Shown here piece by piece: positions 56,249-64,000 of a stretch of 64,000 bases of DNA (position 1 is the first letter of the stretch; the number at the start of each line of letters is the position of its first letter). Position numbers and translations under genes: made by a program. A model generated the notes under the pieces. That model was not told where the DNA came from and did not search any database. It saw only the letters and a program-made list of their open reading frames with translations. This DNA is from Blastococcus litoris (GTDB taxonomy: Bacteria; Actinomycetota; Actinomycetes; Mycobacteriales; Geodermatophilaceae), in the NCBI RefSeq assembly GCF_003075095.1, contig NZ_QCZF01000004.1, positions 248,001-312,000 of the forward strand. Direction: 5' to 3'.

Positions 56249-56284
56249 CACGAGCGCACGGGCCGGCCGGCCCGTGCGCTCGTG
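56249..56284. terminator. Perfect 16-bp stem terminator between rpmA and obgE
   Basis: CACGAGCGCACGGGCC pairs with GGCCCGTGCGCTCGTG around GGCC; the whole 36 nt is a perfect palindrome. It ends the rplU-rpmA unit 18 nt after the stop, so obgE is probably expressed mainly by partial read-through or its own start. Confidence 0.8.
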
Positions 56285-56307
56285 GCGTCTCCAGAGGTAG
56301 CTGACAC

Positions 56308-57795
56308 ATGGCCGCATTCGTCGATCGCGTAGTGGTGCACGTGGCGGCCGGCAACGGCGGCCACGGCGTCTCGTCGATCCACCGCGAGAAGTTCAAGCCC
56401 CTCGGCGGGCCCGACGGCGGCAACGGCGGCGACGGCGGGGACGTCGTCCTCGAGGTCGACCCCAGCGTCCACACGCTGCTGGACTTCCACCACCGCCCGC
56501 ACCAGAAGGCCGGCAACGGCCGGCCAGGGGAGGGCAGCAACCGGCACGGCGCCAAGGGCGAGGACAAGGTCCTCAAGGTCCCGGCCGGCACGGTGGTCAG
56601 CACCCCGGACGGCCGGGTCGTGGCCGACCTGGTCGGAGCCGGCACCCGCGTGGTGCTGGCCAAGGGTGGCAAGGGCGGGCTCGGCAACGCCGCGCTGGCC
56701 AACGCCCGCCGCAAGGCACCCGGCTTCGCCCTGCTCGGCGAGGAGGGCGAGGCCTTCGATGCCGTCATCGAGCTCAAGAGCATCGCCGACGTCGGCCTGG
56801 TCGGGTTCCCCTCGGCGGGCAAGTCGTCGCTGATCGCGGCGATGTCCTCGGCGCGGCCGAAGATCGCCGACTACCCGTTCACCACGCTGGTGCCCAACCT
56901 CGGCGTGATCCGCTCCGGCGACACCGTCTACACGATGGCCGACGTCCCGGGCCTGATCCCGGGCGCCTCCACCGGCAAGGGTCTGGGCGTGCAGTTCCTC
57001 CGGCACGTCGAGCGCTGCGCCGTCCTCGTACACGTCGTCGACATGGCGACGATGGAGCCGGGCCGCGACCCCGAGAGCGACATCGAGGCGCTGGAGCACG
57101 AGCTCGGGGAGTACGGCGGCGAGGAGCTCGACCTCGTCGGCCGGCTGCGGATCGCCGTCCTCAACAAGATCGACGTGCCCGACGCCCGGGAGCTGGTGGA
57201 CCTCGTCCGCTCGTCGCTCGAGAAGCGCGGGCTGGCCGTCTTCCCCGTCAGCGCGGCCACCGGCGAGGGGCTCCGGGAGTTCGGCTTCGCGCTCGCCGCC
57301 GCCGTCGAGGAGCACCGCGCCAGCCTGCCCCCGATGGAGCCGGCGCGGGTCACGGTCACGCCGAAGGCCGTGGACGACTCGGGCTTCACCGTCGAGCGCG
57401 ACACCGAGTACACCGACGGTTTCGTGGTCCGCGGCGTGAAGCCGGAGCGCTGGGTCCGGCAGACCGACTTCACCAACGACGAGGCCGTCGGCTTCCTGGC
57501 CGACCGGCTCAACCGGCTCGGCGTCGAGGAGGAGCTGGCCAAGGCCGGGGCGGTCGAGGGCGACGCCGTCACCATCGGCGGCGTCACGTTCGACTGGGTG
57601 CCGACGCTGCCCGCCGGCACGCTCACGATCGAGGAGTCCGCAGGTCTGGGCGGCCGCGGCACCGACGCGCGGATCGACGCGCCGCACCGTGTGCGCGCCC
57701 AGGAGCGGCTCGCCGCCAAGAAGGCCCGCCGCACGCCCTACGAGATCAGCGAGGACGGCTGGACCGACGACGAGCTCCCGGACGACGTGCAGTGA
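56308..57795 (+). CDS. obgE: Obg-family GTPase (ribosome assembly and stress control)
   Basis: The 495-residue protein has the glycine-rich Obg domain ([36 protein letters not shown], residues about 12-47, read in parts). The G domain carries P-loop [10 protein letters not shown] (about 168-177), DVPGLIPGA (G3) and NKIDVPDA (G4). The C-terminal OCT domain contains [30 protein letters not shown]. It binds the large ribosomal subunit and links growth to ppGpp. ATG 56308 has AGAGGTAGC upstream. Its stop overlaps proB by four nt (GTGA). Confidence 0.95.
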   Translation: MAAFVDRVVVHVAAGNGGHGVSSIHREKFKPLGGPDGGNGGDGGDVVLEVDPSVHTLLDFHHRPHQKAGNGRPGEGSNRHGAKGEDKVLKVPAGTVVSTPDGRVVADLVGAGTRVVLAKGGKGGLGNAALANARRKAPGFALLGEEGEAFDAVIELKSIADVGLVGFPSAGKSSLIAAMSSARPKIADYPFTTLVPNLGVIRSGDTVYTMADVPGLIPGASTGKGLGVQFLRHVERCAVLVHVVDMATMEPGRDPESDIEALEHELGEYGGEELDLVGRLRIAVLNKIDVPDARELVDLVRSSLEKRGLAVFPVSAATGEGLREFGFALAAAVEEHRASLPPMEPARVTVTPKAVDDSGFTVERDTEYTDGFVVRGVKPERWVRQTDFTNDEAVGFLADRLNRLGVEEELAKAGAVEGDAVTIGGVTFDWVPTLPAGTLTIEESAGLGGRGTDARIDAPHRVRAQERLAAKKARRTPYEISEDGWTDDELPDDVQ

Positions 57796-58913
57796 GCGCC
57801 CGTGAGCGGATCGCCGGCGCCCGCCGGGTCGTGGTCAAGGTCGGGTCGTCGTCGCTGACCACGCTGCCCGGAGGGCTGGACCCCGCCCGTCTGACGGCCC
57901 TCGTCGACGTCCTGGGTGCCGTGCGGGCCGGGGGGCGGGAGGTCGTGCTCGTCTCCTCGGGCGCGATCGCCGCGGGGCTGGCCCCGCTGCAGATCGTCGG
58001 CCGCCCCCGCGACCTGGCCACGGCGCAGGCGGCCGCCAGCGTCGGGCAGCTGCGCCTGGTGCAGACCTACGCCGACGCGTTCGCCCGCCACGGCATCACG
58101 GTCGGCCAGGTGCTGCTCACCGCCGACGACCTCACCCGCCGCAGCCACTACCGCAACGCCCACCAGACGGTGGAGCGACTGCTCGCGCTCGGCGCGCTGC
58201 CGATCGTCAACGAGAACGACACCGTCGCCACCGAGGAGATCCGGTTCGGCGACAACGACCGGCTCGCCGCGCTGGTGGCGCACGTCGCGCAGGCCGACGC
58301 CCTGGTGCTGCTGTCCGACGTCGACGGCGTCTACGACGGCGACCCGCGGATCGGCCCGGCGCAGCTGGTGCACACCGTCAGCTCGCCCGACGACCTGGCC
58401 GCCGTCACGCTCGGCACCGCCAAGCGCAACGGCGTCGGCACCGGCGGCATGGCGACCAAGGTCGAGGCGGCGTTCATCGCCGCCCACGCCGGCGTCCCGG
58501 TCGTCGTCACCTCCACCCCGCAGGCCGCCGCCGCCCTGGCGGGCGAGCAGGTGGGCACGCTGTTCGAGCCCATGGGCCGCCGGCCCGGTGCCCGCCAGTT
58601 CTGGCTGCGCTACGCCAGCCGTCCCCGCGGCCGGGTGCTGCTCGACGAGGGCGCGGTGCGCGCGGTCCGCGAACGGCACGCCTCCCTGCTGGCAGCGGGC
58701 GTCACCGGCGTCACCGGCGACTTCCTCGCCGACGACCCGGTCGAGCTCGTCGGGCCGGACGGCGTCGTCGTCGCCCGCGGGCTGGTCGCGTACGACGCGC
58801 GGGAGATGCCCGCCCTGCTCGGCCGCAAGACCGGCGACCTCGCCCCCGAGCACCGCCGCGAGGTGGTGCACCGCGACGAGATGGTGCTGGTCGGGCGGCA
58901 CGTCGGGCGCTGA
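57792..58913 (+). CDS. proB: Glutamate 5-kinase
   Basis: The 373-residue enzyme catalyses the first step of proline synthesis. The amino-acid-kinase domain has [53 protein letters not shown] and [27 protein letters not shown] is also typical. A C-terminal PUA domain follows ([31 protein letters not shown]). GTG 57792 overlaps the obgE stop. Its usual partner proA lies about 4.3 kb away at 63261, with def, an acetyltransferase and the zinc operon in between. Confidence 0.95.
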   Translation: MSARERIAGARRVVVKVGSSSLTTLPGGLDPARLTALVDVLGAVRAGGREVVLVSSGAIAAGLAPLQIVGRPRDLATAQAAASVGQLRLVQTYADAFARHGITVGQVLLTADDLTRRSHYRNAHQTVERLLALGALPIVNENDTVATEEIRFGDNDRLAALVAHVAQADALVLLSDVDGVYDGDPRIGPAQLVHTVSSPDDLAAVTLGTAKRNGVGTGGMATKVEAAFIAAHAGVPVVVTSTPQAAAALAGEQVGTLFEPMGRRPGARQFWLRYASRPRGRVLLDEGAVRAVRERHASLLAAGVTGVTGDFLADDPVELVGPDGVVVARGLVAYDAREMPALLGRKTGDLAPEHRREVVHRDEMVLVGRHVGR

Positions 58914-58924
58914 TCGCGGGCTGA

Positions 58925-58930
58925 GAGACT
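58925..58930 (+). promoter_or_regulatory. -10 of leaderless def
   Basis: GAGACT, seven nt, then GTG 58938. The same hexamer serves the TetR-controlled promoter at 5809-5814. Confidence 0.5.
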
Positions 58931-58937
58931 GCCTGGC

Positions 58938-59420
58938 GTGACAGTTCGATCCATCCGCGAAGTCGGCGACCCGGTGCTGCGCACCCCCAGCGACGAGGTG
59001 AAGGCCTTCGACCGCGACCTCGCCGCTCTGGTGCGCGACCTGCTGGAGACCGTCGACAACCCGGGCCGGGCCGGGCTGGCCGCGCCGCAGATCGGCGTGG
59101 GCCTGCGCGCGTTCTCGTACAACATCGACGGCGTGATCGGGCACATGGTCAACCCGGTGGTCGTCGAACTGTCCGAGGAGACGCAGGACGGCGACGAGGG
59201 CTGCCTCTCGGTGCCCGGCATCTGGGCGCCGACCGTGCGGGCGATGCACGCGGTGGTCGAGGGCTTCGACGTCCACGGCAGGCCGCTGCGGCTGGAGGGC
59301 TCGGGGCTCATGGCCCGGTGCCTCCAGCACGAGGTGGACCACCTCGACGGGAAGCTCTTCCTCGACCGGCTCACCGGCGAGGCGCGCAAGACCGCCCTCC
59401 GCGCCCTCCGCGACCGCTGA
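58938..59420 (+). CDS. def: Peptide deformylase
   Basis: The 160-residue metalloenzyme has the three family motifs in order: [10 protein letters not shown] (motif 1, with one spacer change, RAGLAAPQ), [10 protein letters not shown] (motif 2, Cys is a metal ligand) and [10 protein letters not shown] (motif 3, HExxH). It removes formyl from new N-termini. GTG 58938 is seven nt after a -10 hexamer, so it is probably leaderless. The GNAT gene follows after one nt. Confidence 0.94.
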   Translation: MTVRSIREVGDPVLRTPSDEVKAFDRDLAALVRDLLETVDNPGRAGLAAPQIGVGLRAFSYNIDGVIGHMVNPVVVELSEETQDGDEGCLSVPGIWAPTVRAMHAVVEGFDVHGRPLRLEGSGLMARCLQHEVDHLDGKLFLDRLTGEARKTALRALRDR

Positions 59421-59421
59421 G

Positions 59422-60006
59422 GTGGCCTTCCTCGAGCCGGTGACGCTGACCGGGTCCTTGGTCACGCTCGAACCGCTGCGGGCCGGGCACCACGACGAGC
59501 TCGTGGCCGCGGCGTCCGACGGGCGGCTGTGGGAGCTGTGGTACACGTCCGTGCCCTCTCCCGAGGCGATGGCGGCCGACATCGCGACCCGGCTGGGCAC
59601 CGGGGACATGCTGCCGTTCGTCGTCCGCCGGAACGCCGACGGCGCCGTGGTCGGGGCGACCACCTACTGCAACGTCGATGCCGGTGCCCCCCGGCTGGAG
59701 ATCGGCTACACCTGGACGGCGCGCTCTGCGCAGGGCACCGGCGTCAACGCCGGCAGCAAGCTGTTGCTGCTCACCCACGCCTTCGAGGTGCTCGGCTGCA
59801 TCGCCGTCGAGTTCCGCACCCACTGGCACAACCGGCAGTCGCGCGAGGCGATCGCCCGCCTCGGCGCCAAGCAGGACGGCGTGCTGCGCAACCACCGGCG
59901 CATGCCCGACGGCTCGCTGCGGGACACCGTCGTCTTCTCCGTGACCGACGCCGAGTGGCCCGCCGTCCGCGCCGGGCTGGAGCACCGGCTGCGCCGGCAC
60001 GCCTGA
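59422..60006 (+). CDS. GNAT-family acetyltransferase, RimJ/RimL-like
   Basis: The 194-residue protein shows the RimJ/RimL layout: LEPVTLTGSLVTLEPLRAGHHDEL, LEIGYTWTARSAQGTGVNAGSKLLLLTHAFEVLGC (read in parts; the AQGTGVN segment binds acetyl-CoA), EFRTHWHNRQSREAIARLGAKQDGVLRNHR. This branch acetylates N-termini or small amines; the target is unknown. GTG 59422 starts right after the def stop, so the two are co-transcribed. It converges with zur, with only 3 nt between the stop codons. Confidence 0.85.
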   Translation: MAFLEPVTLTGSLVTLEPLRAGHHDELVAAASDGRLWELWYTSVPSPEAMAADIATRLGTGDMLPFVVRRNADGAVVGATTYCNVDAGAPRLEIGYTWTARSAQGTGVNAGSKLLLLTHAFEVLGCIAVEFRTHWHNRQSREAIARLGAKQDGVLRNHRRMPDGSLRDTVVFSVTDAEWPAVRAGLEHRLRRHA

Positions 60007-60009
60007 CCC

Positions 60010-60426
60010 TCAGCCTCGGGCGGCGCAGTCCGAGCAGATGCCGAAGACCTCGAGCTGGTGCTGGACGTCGGCGAAGCCGTGCTCGGCCGCCACGCGGGCG
60101 GCCCACCGCTCGACCGGCGGGTCGGCGACCTCCACGGTCCGGCCGCACGACCGGCACACCAGGTGGTGGTGGTGCCCGGTCGAGCAGCGCCGGTAGGAGG
60201 CCTCGCCGTCGTCACCGCGCAGGACGTCGACCTGCCCGTCGTCCACCAGCGCCTGCAGCGCCCGGTAGACGGTCGCCAGCCCCACGGAGTCCCCGCGCTG
60301 GCGCAGCAGGGCGTGCAGGTCCTGGGCGCTGCGGAACCCGTCGAGCCCGTCGAGCAGCGCCAGCACGGCGCTGCGCTGGCGGCTCGGACGGCGCGTCGTC
60401 CCCTCGGCCTGGTCGGGCAGGCTCAC
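60010..60426 (-). CDS. zur: Fur-family zinc uptake regulator Zur
   Basis: The 138-residue regulator has the Fur-type winged helix (RQRSAVLALLDGLDGFRSAQDLHALLRQRGDSVGLATVYRALQALVDDG, read in parts, with the recognition helix VGLATVYRAL). The metal-binding region is GHHHHLVCRSCGRTVEV, and the closing FGICSDC supplies the structural Cys pair. The double CxxC and the znu context favour Zur over Fur. GTG 60426 follows GGGAGG and overlaps the znuB stop (GTGA). It is last in the znuA-znuC-znuB-zur operon, whose promoter carries a Zur box, so it should be autoregulated. Confidence 0.9.
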   Translation of the reverse strand: MSLPDQAEGTTRRPSRQRSAVLALLDGLDGFRSAQDLHALLRQRGDSVGLATVYRALQALVDDGQVDVLRGDDGEASYRRCSTGHHHHLVCRSCGRTVEVADPPVERWAARVAAEHGFADVQHQLEVFGICSDCAARG

Positions 60427-61421
60427 CGGGCACCTCCCGCTCCGTGCTCGTCGTAGTGGACGCCCGAGCTGGTCAGGTGCGGTGCGTGCAGGTGGCCGTC
60501 GTGGTCGTAGTCGACGTGGTCGCCGTGGGGGACCGGCTCGTGCCCGCACCCGCTCCCGTGCTCGTGCGGGTGGGCGGCGTGCACCTCACCGCGCCGGCGG
60601 TGCCGGCGGCGGGCGGTGGTCTCGCGCAGCGCCACCGCGGCCGACACCAGCAGGAACAGCGCGATGGCCAGCAGGACGATCGTCCCGCCCGACGGGGTGC
60701 CCGTGTAGTACGACGCCGTCGTCCCCGAGACGCTGACCACCAGGCCGATGGCGCAGGCCAGGTAGAGCGCCTGGCGGAAGCTGCGGGCGACCAGCTGGGC
60801 GACCGCGCTCGGCACGATCATCAGCGCGCTGATCAGCAGCAGACCCACGACCCGCATCGAGAGCACGACCGTGGCGGCGACCAGAGCGGCCAGCACGATG
60901 TTCAGGGCCAGCACGGGCAGGCCGACGGCCCGGGCGTACTCCTCGTCGTCGCTGACCGCGTAGAGCCGCTGGCCCAGCAGGCCGACGACGGCGAGCACCG
61001 CGAGGGCGATGACCGCGAAGACGGCGAGATCGCTGCCGCTCGTCGTGGTGATCGCGCCGAAGAGGTAGGCCTCGAGGTTGGTGGCCTGCCCCCGCGGCGC
61101 CAGGCTGAGCAGCACGACGCCGCCGGCGATGCCGCCGTAGAAGAGGACGGCGAGGGCGACGTCGCCGCTGGTGCGGCCGCGCGCCCGGACCAGCTCGATG
61201 AGGACCGCGCCCAGGACGGCCGCGACCAGGGCGGCACCCACCGGCGCGGTCGAGGTCAGGACGCCGATGCCGACGCCGGTCAGCGCGACGTGCCCGAGGC
61301 CGTCGCCGAGCAGCGACAGCCGCCGCTGGACCAGGAAGATGCCGACCGCGGGCGCGACCAGCCCCACCATCAGCGAGGCCAGCAGCGCGCGCTGCATGAA
61401 GCCGTACTCGAGGATCTCCAC
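60423..61421 (-). CDS. znuB: Zinc ABC transporter permease ZnuB with His-rich tail
   Basis: The 332-residue permease has eight to nine helices. The ABC-3 family signature is visible: MQRALLASLMVGLVAPAVGIFLVQRRLSLLGDGLGHVALTGVG at the start and SMRVVGLLLISALMIVPSAVAQLVARSFRQAL near residue 200 (read in parts). After the last helix a tail of about 65 residues is very rich in His and Asp (HPHEHGSGCGHEP, HGDHVDYDHDGHLH, VHYDEHG), likely a cytoplasmic zinc buffer or sensor, not usual for ZnuB. GTG 61421 starts one nt after the znuC stop. Confidence 0.9.
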   Translation of the reverse strand: MEILEYGFMQRALLASLMVGLVAPAVGIFLVQRRLSLLGDGLGHVALTGVGIGVLTSTAPVGAALVAAVLGAVLIELVRARGRTSGDVALAVLFYGGIAGGVVLLSLAPRGQATNLEAYLFGAITTTSGSDLAVFAVIALAVLAVVGLLGQRLYAVSDDEEYARAVGLPVLALNIVLAALVAATVVLSMRVVGLLLISALMIVPSAVAQLVARSFRQALYLACAIGLVVSVSGTTASYYTGTPSGGTIVLLAIALFLLVSAAVALRETTARRRHRRRGEVHAAHPHEHGSGCGHEPVPHGDHVDYDHDGHLHAPHLTSSGVHYDEHGAGGAR

Positions 61422-61422
61422 G

Positions 61423-62223
61423 TCAGCGCCCCCGGGTCCGTGCCGCCACCGTGGGCTGGTCGAGGCGGTAGCCGGGGCGGGCCGGCTCCTCGCCCGGGCC
61501 GCAGTGGGCGTCGTCGTGGCGGTGGCCGCGCTCGGCGCCGGCCAGCGGGCCGTCGTAGGAGATGCGGCCCTGGTCGACGACGACCGCGCGGGTCAGCACG
61601 GCGGCCAGCGGGCCGCTCTCGTGGGTGACGACGACGAGCGTGGTGCCGGCGGCCGAGACCCGGGCGAGGACCTCGGCCAGCGCGTGCTGGCTGGGGGCGT
61701 CGACCCCGGCTGTCGGCTCGTCCATGATCAGCAGCTCCGGCTGGGCGGCCAGTGCCCGCGCGACGAGCACGCGCCGCTGCTGCCCGCCCGAGAGCGAGGC
61801 GACCGGCTCCTCCATGCGGTCGGCCAGGCCGACGGCGGCCACCGCGTCACCGACGGCCGCGCGGTCGGCGGCGCCGAGGCGGCGGAAGAGGCCGAGCCGG
61901 GCCAGCCGGCCGACCGAGACGACCTCGCGGACGGTGGCCGGGACGGCGCCGCTGACGGTGTGCCGCTGGGGCACGTAGCCGACCCGCCCCCGCTCGCGCA
62001 GCCGGCCGACCGGCGATCCGAGCAGCTCCACCTCGCCGCCGAGCACCGGGGCGAGCCCGAGCAGCCCGCGGGCCAGGGTGGTCTTCCCCGACCCGTTCGA
62101 CCCGAGGACGGCGATCGCCTCGCCGTGGCCCACGGTCAGGTCGACGCCCTGGACGATCGGGACGTCGTCGTAGCCGATCGTGGCGTCGTGGAGCCGGATC
62201 GCCGGCGTGCCGGGCGGCGTCAT
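61423..62223 (-). CDS. znuC: Zinc ABC transporter ATP-binding protein ZnuC
   Basis: The 266-residue ATPase has Walker A GSNGSGKTT near residues 41-49, the Q-loop at VPQRH, ABC signature LSGGQQRRVLVARAL, Walker B LLIMDEPTAGVD and the switch His in VVTHE. It powers uptake of zinc (or manganese) delivered by ZnuA through ZnuB. A short His-rich C-terminal stretch (GHRHDDAHCGPG) is present. ATG 62223 overlaps the znuA stop by four nt. Confidence 0.92.
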   Translation of the reverse strand: MTPPGTPAIRLHDATIGYDDVPIVQGVDLTVGHGEAIAVLGSNGSGKTTLARGLLGLAPVLGGEVELLGSPVGRLRERGRVGYVPQRHTVSGAVPATVREVVSVGRLARLGLFRRLGAADRAAVGDAVAAVGLADRMEEPVASLSGGQQRRVLVARALAAQPELLIMDEPTAGVDAPSQHALAEVLARVSAAGTTLVVVTHESGPLAAVLTRAVVVDQGRISYDGPLAGAERGHRHDDAHCGPGEEPARPGYRLDQPTVAARTRGR

Positions 62224-63182
62224 GAACAGGACTGGCCTTCCTGCAGGGTGGCGAGGTTGGCGCGCATCACCTGGAGATAGTCCTCGCCCGGCGACTCGTC
62301 GGTCAGCCCCTCGATCGGGTCGAGGACGGCGGTCCGCACGCCGGCCTCGTCCGCGACGGTCTCGGCGACGGCCGGGTCGACGAGGGTCTCGGTGTAGACG
62401 GTCGTGACGCCGCGTTCGCGGACCAGGGACGCGATCTCGGCGAGCTGGGAGGGGTCGGGCTCCTGGGAGGGGCTCAGCCCGCTGATGCCGACCACCTCCA
62501 GACCGTAGCGGTCGGCCAGGTAGCCGAAGGCGTCGTGGCTGGTGACGAGGGTGTCGACGGCGCAGCCGGCCAGCCCGGTCTCCATCTCGGTGTCCAGGGC
62601 CTCCAGGTCGGCGCGGAGGGCGGCCGCGTTCTCCTCGTACGAGGCCGCGCCGTCCGGGTCGAGCTCGGTGAGGCGATCGGCCAGGGCGTCGCCGACCGAG
62701 GCGAGCCGGGTGGGGTCGAGCCAGAAGTGCGGGTCGATCGCCTCGTCGCCGTGGTCGTGCCCGTCCTCCTCGGCGTGCTCCCCGTCCTCCTCGTGGCCCC
62801 CGTGCTCGTCGGGGGAGACCAGGTCGGCCGCCCGGCCGGCGTCCCACGCGTGGTCGCCGCCCTCGGAGTGGGCCGCCTCGTCCAGCGCCGGCTGGAACCC
62901 GTCGAGGTAGACCAGCAGGTCCGCCTCGCCGACGGCCGCGACGTCCTTCGGCGTGAGCTCGAGGTCGTGCGCCTCGGCGCCGGGCGGCGTGAGCGAGGAG
63001 ACCGAGATCCGGTCACCGCCGACCCGGGCGGCCGCCCACTCGAGCGGGTAGAAGCCGGCCACGACGGTCAGCCCGTCGTCGCCGCCGCCCGATCCGCCGT
63101 CGTCCGAGCCGCAGCCCGCCGTGAGGAGCGCGGCGGAGGAGAGCGCGGTCAGGGCGGTCCAGCGGACGGCGGAAGCGTTCAT
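62220..63182 (-). CDS. znuA: Zinc ABC transporter substrate-binding lipoprotein ZnuA
   Basis: The 320-residue protein has a lipoprotein signal ([11 protein letters not shown], Cys24 as acyl site). The cluster A-I solute-binding fold carries [18 protein letters not shown], a His/Asp/Glu-rich loop ([20 protein letters not shown], about 138-157), [25 protein letters not shown] and [16 protein letters not shown]. The conserved His and Asp residues bind Zn(II). ATG 63182 is inside the Zur box and seven nt after a GAGAAT hexamer, so transcription probably begins at or near the start codon. Confidence 0.93.
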   Translation of the reverse strand: MNASAVRWTALTALSSAALLTAGCGSDDGGSGGGDDGLTVVAGFYPLEWAAARVGGDRISVSSLTPPGAEAHDLELTPKDVAAVGEADLLVYLDGFQPALDEAAHSEGGDHAWDAGRAADLVSPDEHGGHEEDGEHAEEDGHDHGDEAIDPHFWLDPTRLASVGDALADRLTELDPDGAASYEENAAALRADLEALDTEMETGLAGCAVDTLVTSHDAFGYLADRYGLEVVGISGLSPSQEPDPSQLAEIASLVRERGVTTVYTETLVDPAVAETVADEAGVRTAVLDPIEGLTDESPGEDYLQVMRANLATLQEGQSCS

Positions 63183-63196
63183 GGGAATCATTCTCA
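63182..63196. promoter_or_regulatory. Zur operator over the znuA promoter/start codon
   Basis: The minus strand reads TGAGAATGATTCCCA, matching the actinobacterial Zur-box pattern TGRNAATNATTNYCA at every fixed position. It covers the likely -10 (GAGAAT) and the first base of the start codon of znuA, so binding would block initiation directly. Confidence 0.8.
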
Positions 63197-63247
63197 CATA
63201 GGTCGCCCGGTCGGTGGCAGGCGGGCCGGTGCGGGGGAGGGCCCGCG

Positions 63248-63253
63248 TACCCT
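63248..63253 (+). promoter_or_regulatory. -10 of leaderless proA
   Basis: TACCCT, seven nt, then GTG 63261. Confidence 0.6.
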
Positions 63254-63260
63254 CGCGGGC

Positions 63261-64000
63261 GTGCCCGACGTCTCTTCGCTGCCGTTGATCGGTGCCGCTG
63301 CGCTGCGCGCGCGGGCGGCGGCACGGGTGCTGCGCACGCTGCCGACCGACGTGAAGGACTCGGCACTGGCCGCGATGGCCGACGCCCTGGTCGAGCGCAC
63401 GGACGAGATCCTCGCGGCCAACGCCGCCGACGTCGAGGCCGCGGCGGCCGACGGCACCCCCGAGTCGGTGCTCGACCGCCTGCGCCTGGACGCAGGCCGG
63501 GTGGCGGGCGTGGCCGCGGCCCTGCGCGACCTGGTCGCCCTGCCCGACCCGGTCGGCGACGTCGTGCGCGGCTCCCGGCTGCCCAACGGCCTGCAACTGC
63601 GCCAGGTGCGGGTGCCGCTGGGCGTCGTCGGGATCGTCTACGAGGCCCGCCCCAACGTGACCGTCGACGCCGCCGGCCTCTGCCTCAAGAGCGGCAACGC
63701 GGCGCTGCTGCGCGGTTCGGCCTCGGCGTTCGGCACGAACACCGCGCTCGTCGCGATCCTGGCCGAGACGGCGGAGAAGGCGGGCCTGCCCGCCGGTTCG
63801 GTCGAGCTGCTGCCGGCTGACCGGGCGTCGGTCGGTGAGCTGCTGAGCGCACGCGGGCTGGTCGACGTGGTCATCCCGCGCGGTGGCGCCTCCCTGATCC
63901 AGCGGGTCGTCCGGGAGTCGCGGGTGCCGGTGATCGAGACCGGTGAGGGCAACGTCCACGTCTACGTCGACGCCTCGGCCGATCCGGTGATCGCCGAGGC
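63261..64000 (+). CDS. proA: Glutamate-5-semialdehyde dehydrogenase (gamma-glutamyl phosphate reductase), 3' end off window
   Basis: The first 246 residues are present, starting [22 protein letters not shown]. Family blocks are seen: [48 protein letters not shown] (read in parts), [21 protein letters not shown] and [15 protein letters not shown]. The catalytic Cys lies beyond the window. The enzyme reduces gamma-glutamyl phosphate to the semialdehyde, the second step of proline synthesis. It is divergent from znuA across 78 nt and has its own leaderless promoter, so it is not expressed from the proB transcript. Confidence 0.94.
   Translation, partial: MPDVSSLPLIGAAALRARAAARVLRTLPTDVKDSALAAMADALVERTDEILAANAADVEAAAADGTPESVLDRLRLDAGRVAGVAAALRDLVALPDPVGDVVRGSRLPNGLQLRQVRVPLGVVGIVYEARPNVTVDAAGLCLKSGNAALLRGSASAFGTNTALVAILAETAEKAGLPAGSVELLPADRASVGELLSARGLVDVVIPRGGASLIQRVVRESRVPVIETGEGNVHVYVDASADPVIAE

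Overview
The window reads as chromosome of a high-GC actinomycete. Most likely it is a Geodermatophilaceae-type organism (Blastococcus, Geodermatophilus or Modestobacter); this is inferred from gene content and style, not from a database match. The grounds are very high GC, frequent GTG starts, many apparently leaderless genes, many 4-nt stop/start overlaps, and the actinobacterial housekeeping order tig-clpP1-clpP2-clpX, valS, folC-ndk, rne-rplU-rpmA-obgE-proB. No transposase, integrase, rRNA gene or CRISPR array was found.

Layout. 1-6.6 kb is small accessory genes: a truncated sensor-domain protein, an ECF sigma factor with a SnoaL-like tail, a VOC protein and its decayed second copy, a Nei-type DNA glycosylase, a quinone-oxidoreductase-like enzyme, a DUF5709 protein, and a TetR regulator lying between two copies of a probable operator. 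6.6-25.4 kb is bounded by a tRNA-Gly 3'-end footprint on the left and the intact tRNA-Gly gene on the right, so it looks like an old integrated island. It holds a copper block (a CopA P-type ATPase with an unusual C-terminal extension, CopZ, small membrane proteins, an MFS pump), a large LuxR-family ATPase regulator, a flavin monooxygenase, a glycogen-debranching enzyme with a glycosyltransferase, an AI-2E-type permease and a LapA protein. A 17-bp promoter element recurs in front of four units of this block. A three-hairpin RNA-like element occurs twice in the island.

25.5-31.9 kb has a giant SARP/AAA regulator divergent from a macrolide-type glycosyltransferase, an amidase and tRNA-Pro. 32-43.9 kb is core: trigger factor, ClpP1P2 (with a probable ClgR box), ClpX, valyl-tRNA synthetase, FolC, Ndk. 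It is interrupted by a DUF559 endonuclease-like gene flanked by 57-bp repeats.

44.1-49.5 kb is the most interesting block. A SipW-like signal peptidase is embedded among three secreted proteins with TasA/camelysin-like features and a membrane diguanylate cyclase, in an overlapping operon-like array. This suggests a c-di-GMP-linked surface fibre or adhesin export system.

49.6-64 kb returns to core functions: a radical SAM pair, RNase E/G, L21, L27, ObgE, ProB, peptide deformylase, an acetyltransferase, a Zur-znuBCA zinc operon with a clear Zur box, and the start of proA. proB and proA are separated by the zinc block.
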